From Bergeyella porcorum (GTDB taxonomy: Bacteria > Bacteroidota > Bacteroidia > Flavobacteriales > Weeksellaceae), in NCBI RefSeq assembly GCF_042427575.1, contig NZ_JBHMFD010000007.1, forward strand, positions 186,001 to 250,000: a stretch of DNA of 64,000 nucleotides, read 5' to 3'. The notes beneath the pieces were generated by a model. The model saw nothing but the letters and a program-made list of their open reading frames with translations, did no database searches and was not told where the DNA came from. Position 1 is the stretch's first letter. Each line of letters begins with the position of its first letter. The translations under genes were made by a program, and so were the position numbers. Of the stretch, positions 7,913-16,370 are shown piece by piece.

Positions 7913-9514
7913 ATGGTACAAAAGGAAACATTATCATCTCTTACTCACGGTAATTTTGCCAAGGAACTTTCCATTTCCGAGGGAAAAATGCCACCCAATG
8001 CGGTAGATTTTGAAAAACTGGTTATTGGTACTTTTTTGATTGACAAAAAAGGGCTAGACTACTCCATAGACCTGCTAAAACCCGATGTCTTCTACGACCC
8101 AAGACATCAGGTGATTTTTGCCGCTATCTTAAAGCTCTACGAAAGCAACCACCCCGTAGATCTAATGACCGTGATTCAAGAGTTGAAAAAAGAAGGCAAA
8201 CTCTCCCTTGCTGGAGGCGACCAATACATTATCGAACTAACGCTTGGCGTGAGCTCATCAGCCCATATAGAGTACCACGTACGTGTTATTTTGGAGAAAT
8301 ACATTCTGCGAAGCCTCATCAATGTTTCTGCTAATGTAATTGACAATTCTTATAAAGAATCTACCGATGTATTTGAACTTTTGGACAAAGCCGAGCAATC
8401 GTTCTTTGAAATTACCAATGGTACCATCAAAAAAGGATTTGACACCGCTAATTCCCTCGTGAAACAAGCCGTAGAATCCATCAAAGCCCTAAGAGATAAG
8501 GAAGGTCTATCTGGCGTTCCTTCAGGGTTTACAAAATTAGACCAAGAAACTGGAGGCTGGCAAAACTCAGACCTTATCATCATTGCAGCAAGACCCGCAA
8601 TGGGGAAAACCGCCTTTCTCCTCTCGATGGCAAGAAACATCTGCGTACAGCACAAAGTACCCTTGGCTTTGTTCTCTCTAGAGATGGCATCTGTACAGCT
8701 TATTACCAGAATGATTTCCTCCGAAACGGGGATTTCCTCTGAGAAATTGAGAAAAGGGCAAATGTCTGATGAAGAATGGCAAAGACTATTCACCAATGTT
8801 TCCGAATTGGAAAATGCTCCGCTCTACATTGATGAAACACCTTCTCTTTCTGTTTTTGATTTTAGAGCCAAATGCCGAAGATTGGTAATGCAGCACGGGG
8901 TAAAAATCATTATGGTGGATTATCTCCAGCTGATGACCGCCAATAGCGGAGGGAAAAACGCAGGAAATCGTGAGCAGGAAATTGCCACCATCTCTCGTTC
9001 CTTGAAGGCCATCGCCAAGGAATTGAATGTCCCTGTGATTGCCCTTTCACAGCTTTCCAGAACGGTGGAAACCAGACCAGGGAAACGCCCGCAGCTTTCC
9101 GACCTTAGGGAATCGGGTGCCATAGAGCAAGATGCGGATATTGTGTCGTTTATCTTCCGTCCAGAGTATTATAAAATTGATACTTGGGACAATGACCCAG
9201 AGGGGGAACAAACTTCCACGGAAAACCAAGCGGAGCTTATCATCGCGAAGCATAGAAATGGTGCTACGGCAGATGTAAGGTTGGCGTTCATCAAGAATCT
9301 TGGGAAATTTGCAGATTTGGAAGCGTTGCAGGGCAGCTATGGCTATCAAAATCATAATCTCAATTCAATGGAAGAGTCTTCAGGAATGGGTAAAATTACC
9401 ACTACCGCTCCTCTTTCAGATGCTTTTGGCATCTCAGATGGTATGGACTATTCTAACTTATCTGGCTCTTCTATGAATGACTACGAGGATGAAGATAATG
9501 AGTTTCCGTTTTAA
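7913..9514 (+). CDS. dnaB: Replicative DNA helicase DnaB
   Basis: 533 residues. Hexameric helicase that unwinds DNA ahead of the replication fork and interacts with primase. The N-terminal DnaB domain (about 25-130: NAVDFEKLVIGTFLID, MTVIQELKKEGKL) is followed by a linker and the RecA-like motor. Walker A ARPAMGKTAF lies near 225-235, then FSLEMAS, Walker B MVDYLQLM and the ALSQLSRTVE/SDLRESGAIEQDAD motifs. The C-terminal tail is acidic (NDYEDEDNEFPF), common in Flavobacteriia DnaB. No intein is present. The gene has its own promoter; only a low-complexity repeat tract separates it from rnhA. Confidence 0.97.
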   Translation: MVQKETLSSLTHGNFAKELSISEGKMPPNAVDFEKLVIGTFLIDKKGLDYSIDLLKPDVFYDPRHQVIFAAILKLYESNHPVDLMTVIQELKKEGKLSLAGGDQYIIELTLGVSSSAHIEYHVRVILEKYILRSLINVSANVIDNSYKESTDVFELLDKAEQSFFEITNGTIKKGFDTANSLVKQAVESIKALRDKEGLSGVPSGFTKLDQETGGWQNSDLIIIAARPAMGKTAFLLSMARNICVQHKVPLALFSLEMASVQLITRMISSETGISSEKLRKGQMSDEEWQRLFTNVSELENAPLYIDETPSLSVFDFRAKCRRLVMQHGVKIIMVDYLQLMTANSGGKNAGNREQEIATISRSLKAIAKELNVPVIALSQLSRTVETRPGKRPQLSDLRESGAIEQDADIVSFIFRPEYYKIDTWDNDPEGEQTSTENQAELIIAKHRNGATADVRLAFIKNLGKFADLEALQGSYGYQNHNLNSMEESSGMGKITTTAPLSDAFGISDGMDYSNLSGSSMNDYEDEDNEFPF

Positions 9515-9590
9515 TTAGAGGTTAGATTTTAGAAGTTAGAGGTTGGATATTAGATTTTAGAGGTTAGAGATTGGGTATTAGATATCTATA
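9515..9590 (+). repeat. TTAGAGGTTAGA-type direct repeat tract
   Basis: Irregular direct repeats of TTAGAGGTTAGA/TTAGATTTTAGA start right after the dnaB stop codon. Related tracts, in either orientation, occur near 25078, 41345, 44279 and 45508 in this window. No coding potential. Confidence 0.6.
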
Positions 9591-9633
9591 CTGATTCGTT
9601 GTTTGTGTTTGACATTAAAAAAAACAAAAAAAA

Positions 9634-10116
9634 TTGGGATTTAAAATTAACATTTATACCGATGGTGCGTGCAGTGGCAATCCTGGCAAGGGTGGCTACG
9701 GTATCCTAATGCGAATCCCCAACGAAAACTACGAAAAACGATTTTCCAAAGGTTTTAAAAAAACAACCAACAACCGAATGGAACTACTGGCTGTGATAGA
9801 AGCTTTGGAAAAGCTAAAAACCAACGACAATGAAGTGCATATCTACACCGATAGTAAATATGTAGCCGATGCCATCAATCAAAAATGGCTTTTGGGATGG
9901 ATAAAAAAAGGATTTAAGAATGTGAAAAACCCCGACTTGTGGCGGAGGTTCGTGCCATTGTTCAATGCCCATCGCCCTACTTTCCATTGGATAAAAGGAC
10001 ACGCAGGACACCCTGAAAATGAAATCTGCGACCAGCTCGCCGTAAAAGCCTGCCAACAACCCAACTTAGAAACCGACCACGGCTTTGAAATGCCTAACCA
10101 AGAGGGATTGTTTTAG
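9634..10116 (+). CDS. rnhA: Ribonuclease HI
   Basis: 160 residues starting at TTG 9634 (MGFKINIYTDGACSGNPGKG). It cleaves the RNA strand of RNA-DNA hybrids during replication and R-loop removal. The four carboxylates of the active site are visible: Asp in IYTDGACSG (about residue 10), Glu in NNRMELLAV (about 49), Asp in IYTDSKYV (about 71) and Asp in ENEICDQLA (about 134), with the catalytic-loop His in WIKGHAGHPEN. Length and motif order fit bacterial RNase HI. It converges on the CDF transporter gene, and the two stop codons overlap by 4 nt at 10113-10116. Confidence 0.95.
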   Translation: MGFKINIYTDGACSGNPGKGGYGILMRIPNENYEKRFSKGFKKTTNNRMELLAVIEALEKLKTNDNEVHIYTDSKYVADAINQKWLLGWIKKGFKNVKNPDLWRRFVPLFNAHRPTFHWIKGHAGHPENEICDQLAVKACQQPNLETDHGFEMPNQEGLF

Positions 10117-11114
10117 CTTTCTTTATTGTGCTTGCTTACCTGCGTAACGGTAGCAAGATTCCAATCAATCTTTTTAACGAAAGGTAAAGCACGAACAGGG
10201 CAATCCGTTAACTGACAAACCTCGCAGGAGAAAGGTTTGCAGTCGTCTAAATGAAAATTAAACTCAATTCTTCTATCGGTGTGCTCTGCAATGCAAACCA
10301 TCAGTTCCTCCATCTGATTATGAGCTTCTCTCAGTTCTAGGTAATAAGGCAATGTTAAATGTCCATCAATATGCAATCCACTTCCGTGCTGCTGGATGCG
10401 AACATTGTGCACATCTATCCACTCTTTTTTTCGGAACCTATTGAGCAATACTACAAGATGCTCCATCAGTTCGGTATCGGTTTCATCCATAATGCCCCCA
10501 AGCGATTTTCTAATAATCCCATAGCCTACAAACATAATGTACCCCCCGAAAACCAAAGCCACTACAGAATCTAGCCAATTGAGCCCCGTAAAATACACCA
10601 AAATTAAACTCACCACCACCCCTACTGTGGTGATGGTATCACTCTGAAGATGCTTCCCAGAACTCTGCAACACCAGCGAATTTTCCTTCACTCCCTTTTG
10701 ATAGGAGATATAACCTAGAAGGTAATTAACGGCAGCCGTAGCCGCTATAATGAAGATTCCCCAATCCAATTTCTGCAATGTATTGCCGTGAAGCAACGAG
10801 TCCACCGATTCTACAATAATCATCACTCCCGCAAAGATGATGAGAGCCCCTTCTATCCCTGAGGTAACAAACTCCACTTTACCGTGCCCATAAGGGTGAT
10901 TGATATCCTTTGGCTTTGCTGAAAGATAGAGAGAATAGAGCCCCATAAAAGCCGCTATGATGTTTACGGTACTTTCCATAGCGTCTGAAAACACCGCATC
11001 AGAATTGGTAAGGTGCCAAGCGATGAGCTTCCCTACAAAGAGAACTATCCCAACGATGGCAACATTTCGCTGAAAAGTGAATTTAGTTTTATCCTGCTGT
11101 TCCGTAACTTTCAT
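10113..11114 (-). CDS. Cation diffusion facilitator family metal transporter
   Basis: About 333 residues from ATG 11114; a TTG 9 nt upstream would add three residues. Proton-coupled export of divalent metals such as Zn2+, Fe2+ or Mn2+ across the inner membrane. Six predicted membrane segments in the first ~210 residues carry the metal-site motifs SDAMESTVN (TM2) and SDTITTVG (TM5), with HPYGHGKVEF between TM2 and TM3. A cytoplasmic domain follows with VRIQQHGSGLHIDGHL. The extra C-terminus is Cys-rich (CKPFSCEVCQLTDCP, about 295-312), which is unusual for CDF exporters and may bind metal as a sensor. The metal cannot be named from sequence alone. Confidence 0.9.
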   Translation of the reverse strand: MKVTEQQDKTKFTFQRNVAIVGIVLFVGKLIAWHLTNSDAVFSDAMESTVNIIAAFMGLYSLYLSAKPKDINHPYGHGKVEFVTSGIEGALIIFAGVMIIVESVDSLLHGNTLQKLDWGIFIIAATAAVNYLLGYISYQKGVKENSLVLQSSGKHLQSDTITTVGVVVSLILVYFTGLNWLDSVVALVFGGYIMFVGYGIIRKSLGGIMDETDTELMEHLVVLLNRFRKKEWIDVHNVRIQQHGSGLHIDGHLTLPYYLELREAHNQMEELMVCIAEHTDRRIEFNFHLDDCKPFSCEVCQLTDCPVRALPFVKKIDWNLATVTQVSKHNKES

Positions 11115-11152
11115 TATTTTCAATATAAATGTTTCATTACTCTAACCAATAA

Positions 11153-11179
11153 AAAAAGTCTCTTCTACCGAGACTTTTT
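11153..11179 (-). terminator. Rho-independent terminator
   Basis: AAAAAGTCTC (11153-11162) pairs with GAGACTTTTT (11170-11179), with more A residues on the left that give the U tail on the minus strand. It ends transcription of the outer-membrane protein gene that stops at 11206. Confidence 0.85.
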
Positions 11180-11205
11180 GCTTGTATGTAAAGGCGTTAT
11201 TATCA

Positions 11206-11802
11206 TTAAAATCTATAACCTATTCCCAGCATTCCTTTGGCTATTGTAGGCTCATAGTCTGAACCGAAGGCTCTACCAATTCCTACCGAGGCTTCTAAGA
11301 GAACATTTCCTTTCAAATCCCATTTACCACCAAAGCCTACACCCATAGTAAAGTTAGTTTCTCTTTTTTTCTCCGTTCTTGGATAGACGCCCCATCCATC
11401 TGGTGAAGTATACCAACCAATTATATCATCATACTTTCTGCTTGTGATTCCCGTAAATCCTTCTAAAAAGAAACCTCTTGCCCATTTCTTACCGAAATAG
11501 TAGCGATAGTGTGGTAATATGTGAAAATAAGAGGCATCTTCCCCTACCACATAATCATCTAATATTAGAGCGGTTGTTACCCCAATCCCAGAGTCTTTAT
11601 TCAGATGATGTTCATAAGAAACATTCACCAGCCCTAGCACCAATGCAATGGGATTCACCATCACATCGTTTCTTCTCTCACCATTATTTTGAACAGTGGT
11701 AGTAGTGGTGGTTACGGTGGTAGTTGTAGTGGTTTCCTCCGTTTGAGCTTTGGCAAAAAACATCGTCGCCAATACTGAAAATGTAGTTAAGATTCTTTTC
11801 AT
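11206..11802 (-). CDS. Outer-membrane beta-barrel protein with Thr-rich N-terminus
   Basis: 198 residues from ATG 11802 (MKRILTTFSVLATMFFAKAQ, signal peptide); an upstream start at 11853 would add residues before the signal peptide and is rejected. After cleavage comes a striking run of Thr and Val (TEETTTTTTVTTTTTTV, about 19-35). A barrel-like region of alternating strands follows (NPIALVLGLVNVSYEHHL, FFLEGFTGITSRKYDD, GKWDLKGNVLLEASVGIG), ending in IGYRF with a terminal Phe. I infer a small outer-membrane barrel. The Thr-rich segment may be a surface or periplasmic spacer. No specific function recognised. Confidence 0.7.
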   Translation of the reverse strand: MKRILTTFSVLATMFFAKAQTEETTTTTTVTTTTTTVQNNGERRNDVMVNPIALVLGLVNVSYEHHLNKDSGIGVTTALILDDYVVGEDASYFHILPHYRYYFGKKWARGFFLEGFTGITSRKYDDIIGWYTSPDGWGVYPRTEKKRETNFTMGVGFGGKWDLKGNVLLEASVGIGRAFGSDYEPTIAKGMLGIGYRF

Positions 11803-11915
11803 TGTTATAAGATTTTTGTTTTGGTAAAAATAATAGTAAAAAATCAATCTCACAACATATCTTTTTAAAAACAGAGGCTATCAACCAAAATATCCCTATT
11901 CTTACCTCTTTCTAA

Positions 11916-12926
11916 CTATACCAACCCTTTTTCCACCAGATATTCTGCAATCTGAATGGTATTGGTGGCAGCTCCTTTTCTTAGGTTATCTGCTACAATC
12001 CAGCAATTGAGTGTATTGGGCTGCGATGGGTCTCTGCGGATTCTTCCTACAAACACCTCATCTTTCCCTTCAGAATAAAGACACATAGGATATACCTTAT
12101 TCGCGACATCGTCTTGTAATACCACGCCTGAAGTTTCAGAAAGAATTGTCTTTACTTCATCTAGGTCAAAATCATTTTCAAACTCGATGTTCACGCTTTC
12201 AGAATGCCCACCTTGTACAGGAACACGCACAGCAGTAGCCGTTAGCTGAAAAGAATGATCCCCCATTATTTTAAGAGGCTCTCTCATCAGTTTCAGCTCT
12301 TCTTTGGTATAATCGCCTTCATCAAAAACATCACACTGAGGAAGGGCGTTTTTGAATATTTCGTAAGGATAAACTTTCTCTACACTTTCGTTGCTATTGC
12401 CCTTTACTGCATTTTCGGTCTCTGCATTCAGTTGGTCTACGGCAGCCTTCCCTGTCCCTGTAACCGACTGATAGGTAGAGACTACCACGCGTTTTATTTT
12501 ATACTTTTTGTGCAGAGGATTCAGCACCATTACCAGCTGAATGGTAGAGCAGTTGGGATTGGCAATGATTTTATCTTCTTTTGTAAGCACAGAAGCATTG
12601 ATTTCAGGAACTACCAACTTCTTGGTGGCGTCCATCCGCCAAGCGGAAGAATTATCTACCACAGTAGTACCCACCTCTGCAAACTTAGGTGCCCACTCTA
12701 GGGAAGTACCTCCCCCTGCAGAAAACAGGGCAATATCTGGTCTCATCTCTACGGCAGTAGGTAAAGAAACCACAGGGAACTCTTTTCCTTTATAGGCGAT
12801 GATTTTCCCTACGGAACGCTCAGACGCTACGGGAATCAGCTCTGTAACGGGGAAATTTCTCTCTTCTAAAACTTTTAGCATCACTTGTCCTACCATACCG
12901 GTAGCACCTACCACGGCTACTTTCAT
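11916..12926 (-). CDS. asd: Aspartate-semialdehyde dehydrogenase
   Basis: 336 residues. Reduces aspartyl phosphate to aspartate semialdehyde with NADPH, feeding lysine, diaminopimelate, threonine and methionine synthesis. The N-terminal Rossmann motif GATGMVGQVM (about 7-16), FSAGGGTSLEWAPKF, the catalytic Cys in ANPNCSTIQLV (about 122-132), the TGTGKAAVDQL loop and GGHSESVN near 240 are all present in order. Length is normal for the family. The gene stands alone, with a -7 box 38 nt upstream of the ATG. Confidence 0.96.
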   Translation of the reverse strand: MKVAVVGATGMVGQVMLKVLEERNFPVTELIPVASERSVGKIIAYKGKEFPVVSLPTAVEMRPDIALFSAGGGTSLEWAPKFAEVGTTVVDNSSAWRMDATKKLVVPEINASVLTKEDKIIANPNCSTIQLVMVLNPLHKKYKIKRVVVSTYQSVTGTGKAAVDQLNAETENAVKGNSNESVEKVYPYEIFKNALPQCDVFDEGDYTKEELKLMREPLKIMGDHSFQLTATAVRVPVQGGHSESVNIEFENDFDLDEVKTILSETSGVVLQDDVANKVYPMCLYSEGKDEVFVGRIRRDPSQPNTLNCWIVADNLRKGAATNTIQIAEYLVEKGLV

Positions 12927-12964
12927 TATCTATCTATTGGGTTATGCGTTATATTAATCTCGTG

Positions 12965-12972
12965 CAAAGTTA
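12965..12972 (-). promoter_or_regulatory. -7 box of the asd promoter
   Basis: Minus strand TAACTTTG matches TAnnTTTG, followed by GCAC, and lies about 38 nt upstream of the asd ATG. Confidence 0.5.
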
Positions 12973-13031
12973 TTGTTTTTAGCAAAATATCCACCAGAAA
13001 AATTGGATTATTTGGAAGTTTCTAAGCACAC

Positions 13032-13066
13032 AAAAGGCTTATATCTTTTGTAGATACAAGCCTTTT
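13032..13066 (-). terminator. Hairpin terminator
   Basis: AAAAGGCTTATATC (13032-13045) pairs, with one mismatch, with GATACAAGCCTTTT (13053-13066). It lies 23 nt after the stop of the minus-strand membrane-protein gene. Confidence 0.7.
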
Positions 13067-13088
13067 AATCATATATATTTATAGTTAA

Positions 13089-13532
13089 TTACTTTCCAAA
13101 TAATTTAGCGAAAGGAAACGCATAGAAGAATAGGGCTAATGCAATAGCACTGAGTATCACGATTCCGAAATTGAGCGTATCATTGGTCTTCACCTTTTTG
13201 TTAACAATGGTCATCAGCACGGCAGCGATGAGCATAGAGGTAGGGTGTTCTACAAAGGTAAATCTATTGTAAGCATCACTCATTAGGCTTTTCATTACGG
13301 CACCGCTATCCAAAATAGCTTGGAATCCTTTGGAGGTGAATAGCATTGCTAAGCCTACCAAAAACTGTAGGTGAAAGAAAATCATTGTAAAGAGGGTGGA
13401 TTTTCTTAAGAACTTGCTATTCTTACCAGAATAACCAAACATTGCCGTAAGCAAAGCCACCACGAATACGGCTACTAAAAGTAAAATAAGGTACGCAAAA
13501 CCTCTGTGAGCGTGTAAAATTCCTGTTTCCAT
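13089..13532 (-). CDS. Four-helix membrane protein, cytochrome-b-like
   Basis: 147 residues from ATG 13532 (METGILHAHRGFAYLI); the longer start at 13556 is rejected because it lies in the -7 box. Four hydrophobic segments are evident: LILLLVAVFVVALLTA, FTMIFFHLQFLVGLAMLF, MLIAAVLMTIV and FGIVILSAIALALFFY. Conserved-looking His residues lie near the membrane faces (HAHRG, FFHLQ, VEHPTSM), which fits small Flavobacteriia membrane proteins often labelled cytochrome b-like. Heme binding is only inferred. The gene lies 69 nt downstream of the TonB receptor gene, but a terminator separates them. Confidence 0.65.
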   Translation of the reverse strand: METGILHAHRGFAYLILLLVAVFVVALLTAMFGYSGKNSKFLRKSTLFTMIFFHLQFLVGLAMLFTSKGFQAILDSGAVMKSLMSDAYNRFTFVEHPTSMLIAAVLMTIVNKKVKTNDTLNFGIVILSAIALALFFYAFPFAKLFGK

Positions 13533-13553
13533 TGAATAAAATTTTATTTTGAA

Positions 13554-13561
13554 CAAAGATA
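13554..13561 (-). promoter_or_regulatory. -7 box of the four-helix membrane protein gene
   Basis: Minus strand TATCTTTG, 21 nt before the ATG at 13532. It abuts the U-tail of the preceding terminator and decides the start codon choice. Confidence 0.55.
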
Positions 13562-13591
13562 AAAAAAATCCCGACTTTTTGGGTCGGGATT
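13561..13591 (-). terminator. Rho-independent terminator of the TonB receptor gene
   Basis: AAATCCCGAC (13565-13574) pairs perfectly with GTCGGGATTT (13582-13591). The run of A to the left gives a U-tail on the minus strand. Confidence 0.88.
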
Positions 13592-13624
13592 TGGGTCTAA
13601 AAATATTTTAACTAAGTTAATTTT

Positions 13625-16177
13625 TTAGAAATTGAAAGATAATGTAGCAGACCAAGTTCTTCCAAATCCGAAGAATACTCTGTTTGCAGTATCTATCCCT
13701 TTGTACTGAACTCCTGTAGCATTCTTATCTCCTGCAAAGATACTTGTAGCTCCATCTGCAATGTAAGTGGTATCTAATACGTTATTCACATTGGCACCTA
13801 CAGTAAAGTATTGAGCTGTGTTTTTCAGTCTAATCTTATAAGATGCTCCTAGGTCTAGCAAGTTATAATCTGGCAACTGCAATACTCCTCTCTCTTGATT
13901 AGCCTGAACTGCAAATGTACTGATGTCCACAGAAGAGTATAACTTACCAACATATCTCCAAGTTCCATAAACGCTAAGATCTTTCACTGGCTTGATTGTA
14001 GCTCCCAAAGATGCTGTAAGCTGAGGGATACTATTACTACCAGAGCCTCCTACTTTTACATTGTCTAGATAAAGTGTAGAAGTATTAGCCCCATTAGCAA
14101 TTTCTACTGCATTATTATTCTCATCAAAAGCCGTTCCCGTAGGGTTTCCTTTGTATCTATAATCTCCTAGTGAGAACATCCCTTGTAGCTCTAAGAAACT
14201 AAAAGGCTTATAAGTAGCATCTACTTCTACCCCAGTATGAACCTGTGTAATACCGCTAATCTCTGCATAACCTCTCAATGCAGAACCATCTGCCAAAGTG
14301 AAATCCATAGTTCTTCTCATCCATCTATCTTTCCACTCTGTTCTATAAAGGTTGACATTAGCATTAAGTTTTGCGGAACGGTATCCGTATCCTAATTCTG
14401 CTGAGAAGATTTTTTCATTAGTTAATGTAGGATTTACCACTTGCTGGTTGCTTGGATAAACGGCATTCATAAAAGGTTGCTTGCTATAATATCCAATATT
14501 GGCAAAGACATTATTGTTAAGGTCGATGTTATAGTTAGCACCCCCTTTCACATTGTAACCGAATAAATCCTTAAATCCTGTTTTTCTATTAACAACCTGC
14601 CCTTGTTGTTTGGTAACACCATCTATTACGAAGTTATCAATTCTTTGGTAAGATTGAATAGAAGCCGAACCTTGTACAAAAGCAGAGAAGTTATTCTTAG
14701 AATATTCTACTTGCCCGAAAAGACTTGACCACAATACTTCACCATCATTACTATACCCTACTTGCTCTGAAAGTGGCGTTGTTTTTCCTCCGAATGGATT
14801 CCAAGTTAGTTTTTTGTAATCCATTAGATTAGACACTACATAAGGAGATACATTAAGATTTGTTCTGTTTTTATATCCATTGGAACCGTATAAGTGGGTA
14901 AGCACTTGATAGTGGTATCCGTAATAATATCTATCATCAGAACCGATAGATAAGCTCCAATTATCATTAACTTTATGTTGGAAGTTAATCAAAGCACCAT
15001 ACCAGTTGTGCGAGTTAATGCTTGCTCTTCTTACCAATGTTGCTCCTGCATTAGCAGTATTAGCATCTACCGCGGCATTAGCATCAAAAATCGCATCGTA
15101 GTTAATTTGCCCTTGAGCATCGTAGAACCCTGTTGCTGATTTTCCACCTACTCTACCCAAGTCACCTAATCCTCCACCTCTACCATTAGAAGCATAGAAT
15201 ACAGAGCTTAATTTAGATTTTTGAGAAATATTCCAATCCCAATTAAACATCATCACTGGTTTAGCGTAGAAGTTACCTCTGTTGGCTAGTGCGATTCTTC
15301 TTCCATTCTCATCAGTGTAATATCCGAAGTCAGAATTATATCTTCTATAAGGAGAGCCGTCGTTATCTGGGTTAAATTTGATATAGTTAGCAATCGTAGG
15401 GGCGTAAGAACGCTGGTCGTGCCATTGAGGTGCTGAAGTGATTGAAAACTGGAAGTTATGCTTTTTGTTTGGCTCAAAACCTAACGCAAAATAGTAAGTG
15501 TAAGCCTCGTATTCCGTATTATCGATATAAGTAGAACCAGTCTGACGTCCCATTAAGAAAGATGAAGACCAGCCATTAGAAGACTTCCCTGTATTATATG
15601 AGAAAGAGGTCTTTAGATAGTCATTATTACCAACGCCTAATCTAATAACCCCTCCTTTTTTCATATCCGCAGAACGCGTAATAAAGTTCATAGTACCTCC
15701 TACAGAAGCAATAGCCAACTTAGAAGACCCTAAACCTCTCTGTACTTGAATTGTGCTTGTAACATCAGAAAGACCTGTCCAGTTAGAGAAATAAACAGTT
15801 CCAGATTCCATATCATTTACTGGCATACCGTTCACCAATACCGCGATGTTTCTAGATTCAAAACCACGCATTGTAATACCCCCATCTCCGAAACCACCTC
15901 CAGATTTTGTAGCGTACACAGATGGTGTAGTGTTTAAGATTTCAGGAAGTTCTAAGTTTCCTAATCTCTCAATAATCTGAGCAGACTTTACACTAGAAAC
16001 AGCTACTGGTGTTTTTCTGTCTTTCGCGATATCTACCACCCCCGTAATCACCACTTCATCAATATCCTTAGACTTGGTTAAAGAATCATTTGTACTTTGT
16101 GCAAAATACATACTTGCAGTAGAAAGAGTGACAATAGAAGTCAACGCCATTCTCTTCCTCAAAGAATTAATCTTCAT
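13625..16177 (-). CDS. TonB-dependent outer-membrane receptor
   Basis: 850 residues. Imports a substrate across the outer membrane using energy from ExbB-ExbD-TonB. The signal peptide (about 1-27, ending MYFAQ) is followed directly by a TonB-box-like segment DEVVITGV. The plug domain is near 55-165 (TPVAVSSVKSAQI, GGITMRGFESRNIAVLVNG, VQRGLGSSKLAIASVGGTMN). A large 22-strand-type barrel ends in WSATLSFNF with the terminal Phe. It lacks the N-terminal carboxypeptidase-like domain of SusC-type receptors, and no SusD-like lipoprotein is adjacent, so polysaccharide uptake is less likely; a siderophore, vitamin or other small ligand is possible. It has its own promoter and terminator. Confidence 0.93.
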   Translation of the reverse strand: MKINSLRKRMALTSIVTLSTASMYFAQSTNDSLTKSKDIDEVVITGVVDIAKDRKTPVAVSSVKSAQIIERLGNLELPEILNTTPSVYATKSGGGFGDGGITMRGFESRNIAVLVNGMPVNDMESGTVYFSNWTGLSDVTSTIQVQRGLGSSKLAIASVGGTMNFITRSADMKKGGVIRLGVGNNDYLKTSFSYNTGKSSNGWSSSFLMGRQTGSTYIDNTEYEAYTYYFALGFEPNKKHNFQFSITSAPQWHDQRSYAPTIANYIKFNPDNDGSPYRRYNSDFGYYTDENGRRIALANRGNFYAKPVMMFNWDWNISQKSKLSSVFYASNGRGGGLGDLGRVGGKSATGFYDAQGQINYDAIFDANAAVDANTANAGATLVRRASINSHNWYGALINFQHKVNDNWSLSIGSDDRYYYGYHYQVLTHLYGSNGYKNRTNLNVSPYVVSNLMDYKKLTWNPFGGKTTPLSEQVGYSNDGEVLWSSLFGQVEYSKNNFSAFVQGSASIQSYQRIDNFVIDGVTKQQGQVVNRKTGFKDLFGYNVKGGANYNIDLNNNVFANIGYYSKQPFMNAVYPSNQQVVNPTLTNEKIFSAELGYGYRSAKLNANVNLYRTEWKDRWMRRTMDFTLADGSALRGYAEISGITQVHTGVEVDATYKPFSFLELQGMFSLGDYRYKGNPTGTAFDENNNAVEIANGANTSTLYLDNVKVGGSGSNSIPQLTASLGATIKPVKDLSVYGTWRYVGKLYSSVDISTFAVQANQERGVLQLPDYNLLDLGASYKIRLKNTAQYFTVGANVNNVLDTTYIADGATSIFAGDKNATGVQYKGIDTANRVFFGFGRTWSATLSFNF

Positions 16178-16216
16178 AATCTTATTGTAATATAAATAAA
16201 TTTAAATTTCACGGTG

Positions 16217-16244
16217 CAAAAATAACCCTAAATAAATTAGCCAA
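16217..16244 (-). promoter_or_regulatory. Promoter of the TonB receptor gene
   Basis: Minus strand TATTTTTG (16217-16224) is the -7 box, with TTG (16242-16244) 17 nt upstream as the -33 element. The start codon is about 40 nt downstream. Confidence 0.6.
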
Positions 16245-16337
16245 TGTTAACGGAATGTTAATTAATGCCAATTTGTTAAAATTTTCAAATTACCAGATGT
16301 AAATCAAATCTTTACACTTTAACATCCGTTTAAAACA

Positions 16338-16366
16338 AAAGGGAAATCGTCATCAATTTCCCCTTT
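16338..16366 (-). terminator. Rho-independent terminator of the nadB-nadC unit
   Basis: AAAGGGAAAT (16338-16347) pairs with ATTTCCC (16356-16362) plus flanking T, with A-rich sequence on the left that gives the U-tail on the minus strand. It lies just after the nadC stop. Confidence 0.75.
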
Positions 16367-16370
16367 ATTT

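Noticed and set aside
11803..11853. Longer start of the Thr-rich barrel protein
   Set aside because: Would place 17 residues before a normal signal peptide beginning at 11802.
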